A stretch of 64,000 nt of DNA, from positions 867,129 through 931,128 of the forward strand of contig JBAOKB010000077.1 in assembly GCA_037044905.1 (NCBI GenBank), in the 5' to 3' direction. A program made the translations under genes and the position numbers. This DNA is from Hortaea werneckii. Lineage: Eukaryota > Ascomycota > Dothideomycetes > Mycosphaerellales > Teratosphaeriaceae. Of the stretch, positions 1 through 10,727 are shown piece after piece. The notes beneath the pieces were generated by a model, which was given only the letters and a program-made list of their open reading frames with translations, searched no databases and was not told the origin of the DNA. How positions within the stretch are numbered: position 1 is the stretch's first letter; each line of letters opens with the position of its first letter.

Positions 1-46
1 AACCCAAATCAATCATTGGAAAAAAAAAAGAAAAGAAAAGAAAACA

Positions 47-517
47 ATGGCCGAACCGAACGACGACAACGCCCTCTTCGCCATCGAAGTCGACGTAGAT
101 GACTACGCTGATACGGCCGCGGCTGATAATCCTTCAGCTTCTACCACTTCTACTAACCAGGATGACGCCGCGACCGTCTCACGCACTTTCCAAAGCGCTT
201 CCGCTTTCCAGGCCCAGAAGGCCGCGTATCGGGCTAAAATCGACTGGGGGGATTTAGAGGCGGATTTGATCAAGGCTGTGCCTGTGCTTTGTCGAACCAC
301 TCGTGATCCTGTGGCTGGTGGAGAGGAAGTGAAACTTTCCAAGAAGGGAATCCAGCTTTTGGGGTATGTGGTCGGGGAATTGTATTTCTCGAGACGGTTT
401 GAGGAAATAATTGGGCTTTGTCAAAGGGTTTTGGTGGGTTGTGAGTTGGATGCTAAGACGAGGGTTGGGGTGGAGAAGTGGATTGCTCGGTCGAAGGGGA
501 GGTTGGGGGACGTGTGA
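47..517 (+). CDS. Conserved small fungal protein of unknown function, 156 aa
   Basis: A single-exon frame starts at an ATG in good context (acaATGG) after a purine-rich leader and ends in TGA. Residues 1-60 are acidic and Ser/Thr-rich, probably disordered. Residues 60-156 look folded: a conserved-looking block starts with AYRAKIDWGDLEADLIKAV and leads into helices (GIQLLGYVVGELYFSRRFEEI, followed by a Cys-containing helix). The shape, a short acidic tail plus a helical hairpin, resembles many uncharacterised Pezizomycotina proteins. I do not recognise a named family and assign no function. The 5' end lies only 47 bases into the window, so an upstream exon cannot be excluded. Confidence 0.6.
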   Translation: MAEPNDDNALFAIEVDVDDYADTAAADNPSASTTSTNQDDAATVSRTFQSASAFQAQKAAYRAKIDWGDLEADLIKAVPVLCRTTRDPVAGGEEVKLSKKGIQLLGYVVGELYFSRRFEEIIGLCQRVLVGCELDAKTRVGVEKWIARSKGRLGDV

Positions 518-1736
518 GGAGTGAGATGGAGGGAAATTTACCTGGCGAGGCTCCAGTGGGGCTGGGTTGCGGTTCCTGCTCAGCCTCTAGCTGTTTCTTT
601 TGAGCAGCGCGGACGGGCGACGGACTTGTGGATCGTCACGTTTTGCGCACAATCATCACTGGAAATCCCCCGCGCTCTGTATCCGGACTTGCACACGCCT
701 GCTGGCGAGATCTGCGAATTTTTGGAGTGTGGGACGGGGTGAGGCAGGGTGGATTGTTCATGTGCGAGCGCACTTCCATTGCCCTTCCTCTCCGGGAGGC
801 AGGACGCTGCGGTGCAGTGCCAAGTACGTCTGACCCCGTGCTGTGTACCCAGAAACCGCTCTCTTTACACACCGACACTCCACGCCCCCCATCGGCCGCA
901 TGAACGCCGCTGCTTTCGGCACCACAGGGACCACAGCATCTAGACGAACGAAGAACACACGCTGAACGTGTTGAAAATCCCACACTGGGGAGAATAGCCC
1001 TCGCCTCTGTTACGGACGCCGTCTCACAAGAGAGTGCGAGCAGTGCACGAGTCCAAAAAGCAAACGACTGAGTTAGAAATATCGGTGTGGATTGTTCATG
1101 GGGCTCGTTCGTATGTTGTATCGAACTGGACTCTGCCGAGACCGGTATTGGATGAAAGACGAGAAAATTTGGGGTTTAACAATGGCGCCGTGCGATGTTA
1201 TAGGCGTCAGTTACTTACGAGGGCAAATCACTGTTACGGGAATGCATGGCGAGTAAGAGGCTCGGCCGGTGGGAAAAGTAAGATTCTCTCTTCTTTCGCG
1301 GGCGGAGATGCAAGACGCAAGAGGAAGATGCAAAACGCGAGGAGCAAGACGCAAAAGCAACAACGGAGGCTCGACATGAGAAGCTAGACACGAGAGGCTA
1401 GATGTAAGACGTCGGATGTAAGGTGTAAGAAGCAAGACCGCGAGACCGCGAGACCGCAAGACCGCGAGACCGCAAGACCGCAAGACCGCAAGACCGCAAG
1501 ACCGCAAGACCGCGAGACCGCAAGACTGCACGACGTACGACGCACGACGCAAGGCGCAAGACGCAAGGTGTAAGGTGTAAGATGTAAGGTTGAAACAAGC
1601 AATGCTCAAGAAGCAAGAAGCACACACGACGTAACAAGTACGGCGTACGAAGCAAAGACCCACGACGCAAGAAGTAGAAAGTAGAACAATTCAGATCGAT
1701 TCCATATCAAGAAAACCCATCATCCCTAATCACCCC
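518..1736. other. Intergenic, no supported gene; repeat-rich right half
   Basis: No reading frame here looks protein-like. From about 1300 to 1690 the + strand is purine-rich and built from degenerate versions of a GCAAGAC-like word, with a perfect minisatellite at its core (1434-1529). It lies downstream of both flanking genes, which converge on it. Confidence 0.6.
1434..1529. repeat. Minisatellite, 12 tandem copies of an 8-bp unit
   Basis: Twelve head-to-tail copies of [A/G]AGACCGC can be read with no indel. Four units begin with G and eight with A, and the last has one C-to-T change (AAGACTGC). Looser relatives (caagacgcaag, tgtaaggtgtaag) flank it on both sides. Reverse frames through it give Cys/Leu/Arg repeats with no protein character. 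Confidence 0.9.
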
Positions 1737-4700
1737 TCAAACCTCTCTTTTCCCAACTCCCCTCCCGGTAAACCGCCTAAAAGCCTCAACGAACCCCTCC
1801 TCCTCCGCCTTCTCATCACCACCAGCTTCTCTAAACCCCCCTCGCCCCGCCAACACCCCCTCCTCATCCCTCTGCCCTTCGTCTCCCATCTCCATCAAGG
1901 GCACCATACTCACCCGCCCATGCGCACACATAAACGGGAATGCGCACCGACTGAGCTCTTCCATCAATTGCTCGCACTCCTCGCGGGAGAGGACGTCATT
2001 GAACATGATCGCCGACCGGCATGCGCGGGAATTGAGCAGGTCGAGGAGGGGTTTAGGACAGGTGTGGAGGTGTTTGAGCCACTCGTGGGGACTGGACGGG
2101 TTGTGCACGCCATGATCATAGTCATGGTGATCCGTGGAGGTTTCAAGATCGGGTTGAGGAGGAGGAGGAGGAGGCAGAGGAGCAGCTCTCGCGGATGATG
2201 ACGAGGATGATTCGGCGCGGCGCCAGATCTCGGAGCGGAGCATTTCGATCAGGAGGGTGGGGAAGAGGGTACAGCGCTCGGCGATGCCGGGGGGTAAGGC
2301 GCGGACGATGAGGAGTCGAGGTTCTTCCTCGGTGCGAGGAGGTGGGTCGTCGATCGCTGGCGTGTGGAGTATTTGGCCGGAAGGAGACAGATGGTACATA
2401 ATCCCCCAGCGAGCGAAGTGGGCTATGTGTCTTGTGAAGAGTTCGGCTTCTTGGGCGCCGATCTGGAAACGTTGGGGCCGCTCTAGGAGAACCGTCTTCA
2501 CTGCTGGGGTGTGGCTGCCGAAATGATCGGACGTGATGGTACGAGAGGCGGGATCGATCGGGGCGCAGAGTTCTTGCAGTAAATTTTCTAGGATGACACG
2601 TTCAGACGCCGCATGCTGGTCGACAAGAACCAGTGTGCTTGCCCCCTTGCCATCTGCCTGAGAACTGGGCATCTTGCAAAGGATGAACTTGTTATCCACT
2701 TGTCGTATGACCTGGACATCCTTCAACGCCTCTTTTGACAGCTTTGCTGGACATGCGAACACGTTTTCGGACAGCCCCTGTGTCATTGAGTTATGTGTAC
2801 ATTGACGATGCCCTCGTTCGGCCGCATCGATCCCAGGCCCACCGAATGAAGCGACCGGTATCGGCTCCTCATCCTGCTTTGCGAACAAGGGATTGTCCCA
2901 TTCTCTTAGGAAGCCAGGCAGCCAGCTATGACCTGACGCTGACCCTGCCGTAGCCGTAGCCGTTCGTCTTGATAGACTTACAGCCTGCCTAGCAGAAGTA
3001 AGTGAAGTGTCGATTGCCGCTGGAGTCCTTGGAAGCGCCGTATTCTGGCCGCCACTGCTATCAACGCCCAACGTCGTCTTCGTCCGACTAGGCAGAACGA
3101 TCCCGGTACGCGCATTTACCTTGAACGATTCCTTGGACAGCGGATCCGTCCAGTCAACTACCTCATCATTCGTCGAATTACCGCCATCTTGATACATCTC
3201 CACTGCTGCAGGCGACCCATGTGACTGTGTCGATTCGACAGCGGTAAGTAATTCACCATCCGGTATACTGCCAAAGTCATCGCTAGATGCAGCTGCTGGT
3301 GGTTGTATGTCTTCCCGAGACTTTGGTCTAAGAGAGCAATCTGTTTCATCCCGCTGGAGAGAATGCATCGTTGCTGGCGAGTTAAGTTGGCCAGCTTCGA
3401 GCGCTGGTAACTTGAACACGGATGAGGTAGGTGTCTCCATCAATTCCACAGATTTACTGCCGAGGGCCGGAGAAGCACGTTCGACCCTCATGCTTCCCCT
3501 GGCGCTGCCGCTTTTGATCCGGCTCAGTCCGTTGAAATATGAGCTAGCACTTTCAAGTACCGGTTCTACAGGCGCGGCAGCTTTACTAGACGGGTCAAGC
3601 CTGCGCTTCTTCAAGGACATTGTACTCGCAAGTGTCGCCGGTCTTTTAACATGATCTTCAGCCAAGGCGGGCCCTGTGCTTGTAGGGACAGCAGAATATG
3701 GCCGTGGAGAGCTCATACGTGCTGCTGACATTGGCGCCTGGTTCATCTTTTGCCGTCGCTTTCGAGGCCTGAAATGGTTTGCTGCAAGCCATTGCGTAGC
3801 AGTAGCTTCCAAGACGTCGATGATGTTCTTCAGATGAGACTCGCTGGGGCTCTCTGCAGCGACATGATGGTCGTAACCGTCACTTAGCTTGACCTGGAGC
3901 ACGAACATGGGATGCCGATCCACGCCTTTCCGGCCATGAAGCTGCCTTTGAGTGTATCCGTCATTCTTGTATCGCTGGTCGCGTAGCCTGCGTTCTTTCT
4001 CAGCCTCATCCAGGTCCGGCGTGTCGTTGATGGCACCGAAGCTGCTAAACGAGAATGTTTTGTTGACGGCTTCATAGAGCTCGTTGTGGCCGCCGAGCCT
4101 GGAGCATGGATGAATGCCAATACTGATGAACTGACAAAGCTTGGTCGGCGCCGGGTTCAGACATATCAGCCCCTTGACGGTGATGGTGCCAGCGCTGGTA
4201 GAGACCGCAACCCACTGTGCACGGGTTTCGTAGGGCGCCAGACCGGCTTGAAATACAAGCGGAAGGGCGTCTCGGAGATCGTACTCGAATGCTTTTCCGG
4301 AAAGCTGTCGGATGCTCCTCTCCGTGAGCGCAGCGGAGACATTCGGATGGGAGCTGTGTAGACTGACATACTTGTCACCTTTCTCGGCACTGCGCAGCTT
4401 GACAGCACATGGGTTGGGCCAAGCAAGTAGCAGAGCCACGACGCCTCGCTTCAACTCGTTCCAGGCCCTTTCTTCGTCGCTACTAGTAGCACCTGCCAAA
4501 GCTCGTTGCTTCACTCTCACAGGCATGTTACCAAAGAGATCTCGGATTGCGACACGAGTGCCGTGTGCGACATGAAATAGCTCATGCCCAGGGGGCGCAG
4601 GGAGGTTGCGCGCAATGATCTGGCCTTGGTGTAGGGTCAGAGTAGCACACTCATCGCTATAGTGGTGTCGTGAAGTAATGGTCAGCAGAGACAAAGCAGC

Positions 4701-5003
4701 CACTTGAGCAAGATAGGTTCCTGTGCGACCATGAAGCACATTTCCAGCCGATGCGTGTTTTGAAGTGTGGTACATCCGACCCAGGCCGCCCTCCTTGGTG
4801 AATTCTGCAGGTGGAATGCCCAGGCCATTGTCTTCAAGGACGCAGCTGCCTCTGCCAAAGTCGACCAGAATGTCGATCTTGGTCGCGGAAGCATCTAGAC
4901 AGTTTTCCAAGAGGGCGAGTACGACGCCTTGGAGAGAAGTGATGTTTTTAGATGAATGGATCTGCGCTACGGCATCTGGTGGCAATGGGAGTATTCGTGA
5001 CAT
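1737..5003 (-). CDS. MLH3: DNA mismatch repair protein MLH3 (MutL family)
   Basis: Single-exon MutL homologue of 1088 aa. The N-terminal GHKL ATPase has the helix ALLENCLDASATKIDI and the ENGLG-like motif DNGLGIPP. The C-terminal endonuclease has DQHAASERVILE at about residue 795, matching DQHA(X)2E(X)4E, plus ACRSAIMFND (about 995) and the CAHGR zinc-ligand motif (about 1027). The 400-residue middle is low-complexity. In the family, MLH3 pairs with MLH1 to nick DNA in meiotic crossover formation and has a minor mismatch-repair role. C-terminal order and motifs fit MLH3; PMS1 is the alternative but would normally carry a clearer GFRGEAL. Here the corresponding stretch reads HGRTGTYLAQVAALSLL, so the Glu of GFRGEAL is absent. 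There is a long acidic/Gly-rich C-terminal extension. Confidence 0.9.
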   Translation of the reverse strand: MSRILPLPPDAVAQIHSSKNITSLQGVVLALLENCLDASATKIDILVDFGRGSCVLEDNGLGIPPAEFTKEGGLGRMYHTSKHASAGNVLHGRTGTYLAQVAALSLLTITSRHHYSDECATLTLHQGQIIARNLPAPPGHELFHVAHGTRVAIRDLFGNMPVRVKQRALAGATSSDEERAWNELKRGVVALLLAWPNPCAVKLRSAEKGDKYVSLHSSHPNVSAALTERSIRQLSGKAFEYDLRDALPLVFQAGLAPYETRAQWVAVSTSAGTITVKGLICLNPAPTKLCQFISIGIHPCSRLGGHNELYEAVNKTFSFSSFGAINDTPDLDEAEKERRLRDQRYKNDGYTQRQLHGRKGVDRHPMFVLQVKLSDGYDHHVAAESPSESHLKNIIDVLEATATQWLAANHFRPRKRRQKMNQAPMSAARMSSPRPYSAVPTSTGPALAEDHVKRPATLASTMSLKKRRLDPSSKAAAPVEPVLESASSYFNGLSRIKSGSARGSMRVERASPALGSKSVELMETPTSSVFKLPALEAGQLNSPATMHSLQRDETDCSLRPKSREDIQPPAAASSDDFGSIPDGELLTAVESTQSHGSPAAVEMYQDGGNSTNDEVVDWTDPLSKESFKVNARTGIVLPSRTKTTLGVDSSGGQNTALPRTPAAIDTSLTSARQAVSLSRRTATATAGSASGHSWLPGFLREWDNPLFAKQDEEPIPVASFGGPGIDAAERGHRQCTHNSMTQGLSENVFACPAKLSKEALKDVQVIRQVDNKFILCKMPSSQADGKGASTLVLVDQHAASERVILENLLQELCAPIDPASRTITSDHFGSHTPAVKTVLLERPQRFQIGAQEAELFTRHIAHFARWGIMYHLSPSGQILHTPAIDDPPPRTEEEPRLLIVRALPPGIAERCTLFPTLLIEMLRSEIWRRAESSSSSSARAAPLPPPPPPQPDLETSTDHHDYDHGVHNPSSPHEWLKHLHTCPKPLLDLLNSRACRSAIMFNDVLSREECEQLMEELSRCAFPFMCAHGRVSMVPLMEMGDEGQRDEEGVLAGRGGFREAGGDEKAEEEGFVEAFRRFTGRGVGKREV

Positions 5004-6154
5004 TTGATCATGTCTTGCTGTGCTGGCCGTAGAACAATCGCTGTTCAGCAGATGTGACTGGCTGCCTGTTGCGTGATCACGGTGGTAACCATTTGGGACG
5101 GTAGCGAAAGCATTGCTGGATGCACGAGAGCATTTGGGCAGCGTTTCGGTGTCGTAGTGGCGTCCACTTCAGCTGGAACGCGGTGTTGATGTGCAATGGT
5201 CTCACTGCCTAGATTTCCTGGAACGAGTCGCTGCATCGACACATACTGTACGAGACGGGTCGTTGTGTAATATCTTGTCTGCACTAATGCCCGACAGTAC
5301 CAAGAAGTATCGTACCTAGGTACTATGTAGGTAGGTAGGTAGGTAGGTAGGTAGGTAGGTAGGTAGGTCAGTCGAATGGCAGGCGCAAGCGAAGAAGTAG
5401 TGCCGGCAAAGGCCGCAGCGGAATGTGGAGAGGCATTGATTATAATCTGGGCAGGTATTGACCAATGCCGTTGAATGGATCGGCTGGACTGAGGGCGATT
5501 TACTGGAGTCTTTAACTAAGTTCTCGCTAGTGACTACCTAGTCTCTTCTGTGCTGGTGGCCGGGAGTTGGGTGCAGGGGAGTGGATCCATCCATGGATAC
5601 TAACCTGACCTAGCTACCTAGGTATGCTTCAGGCCCATCTGGAAGCCCGACTGCTGTAGGAGACGACTAAGAATAATTCCCATCATCATCACCCTCCACT
5701 TGCTGCGCCTCCAACATAGTCGCCTCATAAGTATCCTCCTCTCAACCCGTCCTGTATTAACTGAAGGGACTGGAGAGACGGCCCAACGACTGTTGCCGCC
5801 AGCTGATACGCCTGGCAATCACCCTGGACCCTCCTAAATAGCGATCTGCTCCCCAGCGTGCGTCACCACCGGCCCAGTACAGCACAGCGTCGCAGCGTCG
5901 CATCGCCTCGGACAGGAACAAAACAACCAGCCGCCCCGAACTCAACCCCAACTCCAACCCCAACCCCAACCCTTGCCTGTCCATCCCTCCACCTTCATCC
6001 TTGCTCAGGCCAGACCCGGCCAGGCCGACCAGGCCAACCTGGTGTTCCTGACTTCTTCAGTAAAGCCCAAACGACAAGCGACTACCATAAGGCACAGCGT
6101 TAAGATACAGCGTTGGACAGGTTGCGCAAGAGAGACAGGTGTAGGACAGCAGCC
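5004..6154. other. Divergent intergenic region between MLH3 and the 6155 gene
   Basis: Shared upstream region of two divergently transcribed genes. It holds a (GTAG)n microsatellite and two copies of the palindrome TACCTAGGTA (5313-5322 and 5615-5624). No convincing coding frame. Confidence 0.6.
5327..5368. repeat. (GTAG)n microsatellite, about 10.5 units
   Basis: Uninterrupted GTAG tetranucleotide run starting a few bases after the palindrome TACCTAGGTA at 5313. The repeat unit itself resembles half of that palindrome. Confidence 0.95.
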
Positions 6155-7728
6155 ATGGCCGCGGCTGAGGTAGTCTCCAGGCCGCAAGGTACGTACCGTC
6201 TGCAGCGCAGCGCATACGCCTGAGCGTGGGCGTCGGCCACCATGATGCTAACCACCAGTCTGCAGAGCGGCCGCCGAAACGAAAGCCATTCACCCATTGG
6301 ATGAAGAAGATCACCAGCTTCAAAGGCAGCGACCAGCACGACGGCAAGAACAAGAGCAGCAAGCAGAAAAAGAACGGGCACTCGGTCGGCCAAGTCAAGA
6401 ACAATCCATACCCAGCCTCCGGTTCGCTCCCGAAACGAGATCCGTCGCCAGCAAGTAGTGCCAATGGACAGCTTTCGTTCGCCACCCCCAAATCCACCGT
6501 CCAAGATGACGGCGCCAGCTATACCTCCATCGCCCCGAGAAAGTCAGAGGAACGAGAAGAGCCCGATCACAGCAACCGCAGCGGCGCCCCGACCCTGGCG
6601 ACACAGCCCGAGACCATCCACAGCGAAGCAGGCCACAGCAAAGCGCCGACGGCAACCACCGGGGCCGGCGCCTTGAGTAGTATCGATGGCGCGGGGGGCG
6701 CCAACAGCACCTTCAGCTCTCCTAACCAAAGCCAGCAATCGCTCACCACCACTTTGACCACGATCCAGTCAGCATCACCCGGCAACGCTCTGGGACAGAG
6801 CTCGTCCGGCCAGCCAGCCAGCCAACCTCATAACGGCGCCGGTGGACCGGTCATGTTCAGCCATCAGTATCCCACCTCCCCGGCGCCACTCGCTACGCCA
6901 GCATCTGCTATCCCTCGCCACGTTGCAGATACGATGCCGAACAGCTACAACGCCGCCACAGCCAACAACGTGCTGACAGATAACGCAAGCATTCTCACCC
7001 TGGCCTCTTCATCCAAGCGCAGAAGAAGAAGTATGGACACCGACGCCTCAGTCCGCGCCATCCCCCCAAGCTCCGTCTGGGGCGGCAGCCGCGAGTCCCT
7101 ACCCCTCAGCGTCCTCTCTGGCAACGCGCCCGAACCGAGCGGAGGAGCAGCAGCAGCAGCGGGAGGGCTCTACGCGCACTCGCACAGCCGACCATCGATC
7201 GGCGGCCTCGCCAGCGCCGAACGCGCCAGCGTCTACAGCAGCCAAGGCGTCACAGCCCCCGCCCTCGCCAGCGAACGCAACAGCTCCTACTCGCACAAAC
7301 CCAAAGATCTCGGCGGCGACGCCAAATCCCTCCGCAGTCTCACCGGCGGTGGCGGCGGCGGCATCGACGCCCGCAGCCAATTCGACGCCCGCAGCGCCTA
7401 CGACGCCAAGAGCCTCAACGACGCCCGATCCATGGACCTCAGCTCCCTGAAGAACTACGAGGGCAGTATCCGCTCCGGCGCCCTCGGCCATGGCCGCACC
7501 GATAGTATCTCCGGCAGCATCGGGAGCCCCCTCGCCACTAGCCCCGGTCCCCGCCAGACTAGTCTCAGTGGTGCCCCGCCGCCGCTCAGTCGGCGGTCCA
7601 GCGATTGGCAGGATGCCAGGGAGGAGCGTGAGGAGGGGATTCATGAGGAAGAGGGCGATGAGGGGGTTCGGGGTTCTTCTACTCATCATCATCGTCACGA
7701 GGGTCCTGGTTCGACGAGTAATGCTTGA
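6155..7728 (+). CDS. Ser/Gly-rich fungal protein with conserved basic N-terminus, about 498 aa
   Basis: Two-exon model: exon 1 6155-6188, intron 6189-6265, exon 2 6266-7728. The donor is AAG|GTACGT, the branch point TGCTAAC at 6246, and the acceptor CTGCAG. The start is an ATGG in good context. The spliced N-terminus reads MAAAEVVSRPQ then ERPPKRKPFTHWMKKITSF, a conserved basic/aromatic block. The remaining 450 residues are low-complexity (Ser, Gly, Ala), with a run of short DARS/DAKS repeats near residues 380-400 and an acidic/His-rich tail. Homologues are, from memory, often labelled 'Ca2+-modulated nonselective cation channel polycystin', but I see no membrane segments, so I do not use that name. 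Function unknown; disorder suggests a scaffold or regulatory role. Confidence 0.65.
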
Positions 7729-8662
7729 TCGAGGGGTCGGTGAGCTTTGGAGCGGGGTTTTCTCTTGGGGAGGCTGATGAGGCATTGAACGAAGAGAAGA
7801 TGAGATGAGACGAGATGGGGGTTTTCTTCACGCTTTTATGTGATTTCTTGGTGGGATGGGAGAACCCTATGCGGATAGGGACAGCGAGGCGTTCATTTCG
7901 GTGGATGGGGGCGGATTAATGAGATCGGGATATGTGCAGGCTATTCCTCCTCCTCTACATAGGGAGGGCGAGGGTGTGTGGAAGGAGGGAAGGGAGGGAG
8001 GGAGGATGGAGTTGGGACGGGGAGGGAGAATGACGAAGGGACGAAAGCGATAGTTCATTAGATACCCATGCAGCAGATTCTTATTTTCTTTTAACACTTT
8101 TTCTTTCTTCACTTTTCTTTGAGAAATAAAATTACCATTGTGCGTAAGGAATGGGTTGGGATAGGAAAATTAATGCACGTATCACTCCTTTCTTGCACGA
8201 GAGATACTACCTAAGTAGGAGAAAGAGATATTCGTCCGATTTTCCTTCCTTTTCTTACACATTTGTCCTCCCCCTGGATGTGGTGATTGCAAAAAATGAG
8301 GTGGAGTCTGCTGCTAATTGTTATGACGATCTCTCTCCAGAATGATGAAGCGTTAGGTTTTGTTCGCAAACCCGCACGTTTTATGGGCTTCCGAGTATTA
8401 CCCTATTCTGCCCCACCCATCCAGCTGGACGGTACTCCAAGTCCGCCGGTAACGGAAGGCACGCTCTATGTAAGCTTACCTAGGTACTGCCATTATTACT
8501 ACTACCTAGGTATGTATTGAAGAAGTCAAGAAACTCCTGTCAAATTCGTGTCTGTCCCTTGCACGTTGTTCTCACGCGCCTTTCGGACTCTTAATACACC
8601 ATCTCCAACGCTATCCTAACGCGAGACGTCCGCGGCTGAAATCGATTCTCGTCTAACGAAAT
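7729..8662. other. Intergenic, no supported gene
   Basis: Contains the 3' region of the upstream gene and the promoter side of the AhpD-like gene. Two copies of TACCTAGGTA lie 26 bp apart (8477-8486 and 8503-8512). Pyrimidine- and purine-rich stretches at 7960-8130. No coding frame looks real. Confidence 0.6.
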
Positions 8663-9900
8663 ATGTCGTTCACCGAACCGACGCCAGAGCAAGCTCTGGA
8701 TCTTTTTAAGGACATTGAGCAACACTTCCCCTCGCAATCGCTTGGGGGAGATCGATGGTATATCCTCGCTGTACGATTGCAACCTCTCCTAGCAAGATTC
8801 GCTTTTAACCACCAAACCCCCAAACCCCTTTCCTTCCCTCGCTGGTTTTCAATCTGAATTGCAATGCCCCCAAAGGAAGAAGAAGAAGGAGGAGGAGAAG
8901 ATAATCCAATATCCAACCCTCTCAAGAAACCGTCGTCCTAATCGCATGAATACCGCTTGCAGATCTCCGCCATCGCAGGCAGCGTCCATCCCGAGTTCGC
9001 CCAGCAGCTCTACCTCTACCTCGTGTCCAAACCCGGATTCAGTACCCCATCGCAACGCCAGGCGTTGATGCGACGGCTGAGAGAGGCGCTGGTGAAACTC
9101 GTCAGTGTTGTCGGCGTGCCGAAACCCCTTGAGGCTGTTTTCTCAATGGCCGAGGTCGAGAGGGAGGAGGATCGGGATTACTCTTTCTCTAGGTTTGTAC
9201 CTTTTCGCTTCTTCTTCTCCCTTTCTCTATCGAGCTTCTTTCGTCCCTTGCTCTGCTTTTTCCATTGAAAATACCAGGACCTATTCTGACTTTTTTTCCT
9301 TACCAGAGAGAATTGGCACTCAGGCCCGGAGAACCAGCAGCGTGGCAAGGACTGGCTGGGCCAGATCTACCGACATAACGATAATCAGACTGCCGAGATG
9401 ATGGCGGCGCATAGAGACTTTCGTATGAGCTCCTCGTTCTCATCCCTATTTCCCTCATCAAACGATTCCCGTGCGCGTGCGAGAGATGGGGGCTGATTGA
9501 GATATCCTCTGCAGGTTGGCTCTCCATCGAAATCACCTACGGTCTCTACCTCTCCGACCATACCATCCTCGACGGCATCGATACGGAACTCGTCGTCCTC
9601 TCCGGCATAATGATCCAGAACTTGAAACGTGAGACGGGTTGGCATTTACGCGGGACGAGGAGGATTGGCGTCAGCTTTGAGGATGTCGAGTTGATCCAGC
9701 AATGTGTACGTGATTGTCCTTCTCCCCTTCCTTCTACCATGCGAACTCGGAGCTTGGGGTCCTGTTATATACAGTTGCGCTGACCCTCGCTCTTTTTCTT
9801 CACACTGCAGATCGAAAAAGTGGCGGCTTTCAGCGGACTAAGACTGACGAAAGTGCCTCGTGTGGCGGATATTGAACACGAAGTGAACGAGCAGGCCTAG
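8663..9900 (+). CDS. AhpD-like / carboxymuconolactone decarboxylase-type fungal protein, 244 aa
   Basis: Five exons join in frame: 8663-8770, 8963-9192, 9307-9422, 9515-9705, 9811-9900. Donors are GTACGA, GTTTGT, GTATGA and GTACGT; acceptors TTGCAG, ACCAG, CTGCAG and CTGCAG. The spliced protein runs from MSFTEPTPEQALDLF to an end at EHEVNEQA. It matches the layout of fungal AhpD-like proteins: an N-terminal helical domain (HPEFAQQLYLYLVSKPGF), a central RDYSFSR / HSGPENQQRGKDWL block, then YGLYLSDHTILDGIDTELVV and RETGWHLRGTRRIGVS. The classical AhpD catalytic CxxC is not visible, so peroxidase activity should not be assumed. Function in fungi is unknown. Confidence 0.8.
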
Positions 9901-10617
9901 TTTGTGAGCCCTTTTTCGGACTTCACATCTGCTTGAGCGATGCTATCTCTTTGTCTCACCAGGCGGCTATCGGCATATAGTGTAGCGAGTTGAACGATTG
10001 GTGTCTGATTACGCAAATAACAGCCATCCACCTGCATTAGAAACTCGAGCCTATCTTTCCATCGTGTCGAATTTCATTTGTCCCCTCACTTGCGCATCTG
10101 CTTCCTATCTTCGAGGATCGTTGTTTTCTCTTCGGCCGTAATCGATTTGGGTCGTCGGGTAGTGATCACTCAGTCGAGTAACTTCCATAACATCGCACAG
10201 CCGTACGGACGACTCAGCTAAGGCGCCCACTTTGAGACCCTCCTACGGTGATGTCAATACTGGTGTTACATAGATCATCGATGCTTCACTAATTCACTGA
10301 GTACGCCGCACTTGGGTCATGAAAAGACACTGGACGAGGAAAAGAGCCCAAGTCCTCAAGAGTTTCTCTCGCTAACCGTGGAGAGCAGGACATTCCTGTC
10401 ACCGGTAACTTGACGCTAATTAGTCTCTTACAGAGCGAATTGACCTCTAGTCATTTCATCCCAAGATCACAAGGGTGACTCTTTGCGTGTGCCAGGCGAG
10501 GAGAAAGCGCCCAACCCCCCATTGACAAGTCGGACGTCAAAACTGTCGGCTGGCACTTGCGCTTCACTGCCATGTGAAGCATCATGTACAATTTTGAAGC
10601 CCTCACTCCCCATCGAA
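9901..10617. other. Intergenic, nothing recognised
   Basis: Spacer between the AhpD-like gene and the tRNA. No coding frame, repeat or RNA structure recognised by eye. Confidence 0.5.
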
Positions 10618-10727
10618 GCGGTCTTAGCTCACTTGGGAGAGCGCCAGACTGAAGTCAAACTTCGGTTCAAACAAGCATTACTCTGTGCGGTATCTGGAGG
10701 TACTGTGTTCGATCCACAGAGACCGCA
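10618..10727 (+). tRNA. tRNA-Phe (anticodon GAA) with a 37-nt intron
   Basis: The acceptor stem GCGGTCT pairs with AGACCGC at the 3' end, followed by discriminator A. The D arm is TAGCTCACTTGGGAGAGC. The anticodon stem CCAGA/TCTGG encloses loop CTGAAGA with anticodon GAA. The T arm is CTGTGTTCGATCCACAG. The body is nearly the classical fungal tRNA-Phe sequence. An intron at the canonical position, one base 3' of the anticodon, occupies 10655-10691; it contains TTC, able to pair with GAA as in other intron-containing pre-tRNAs. A T-rich stretch about 15 bases downstream can serve as the Pol III terminator. CCA is not encoded, as expected in eukaryotes. Confidence 0.95.

Noticed and set aside
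1211..1670. Minus-strand frames encoding repeated Cys/Leu/Arg/Ser units over the minisatellite
   Set aside because: All three frames are open because the 8-bp unit contains no stop; this is repeat-driven, not coding.
7099..7785. Minus-strand frame of 228 codons rich in Ala/Val/Gly
   Set aside because: It overlaps the Ser/Gly-rich coding exon of the 6155 gene, and the pattern is the complement of GC-rich third positions.
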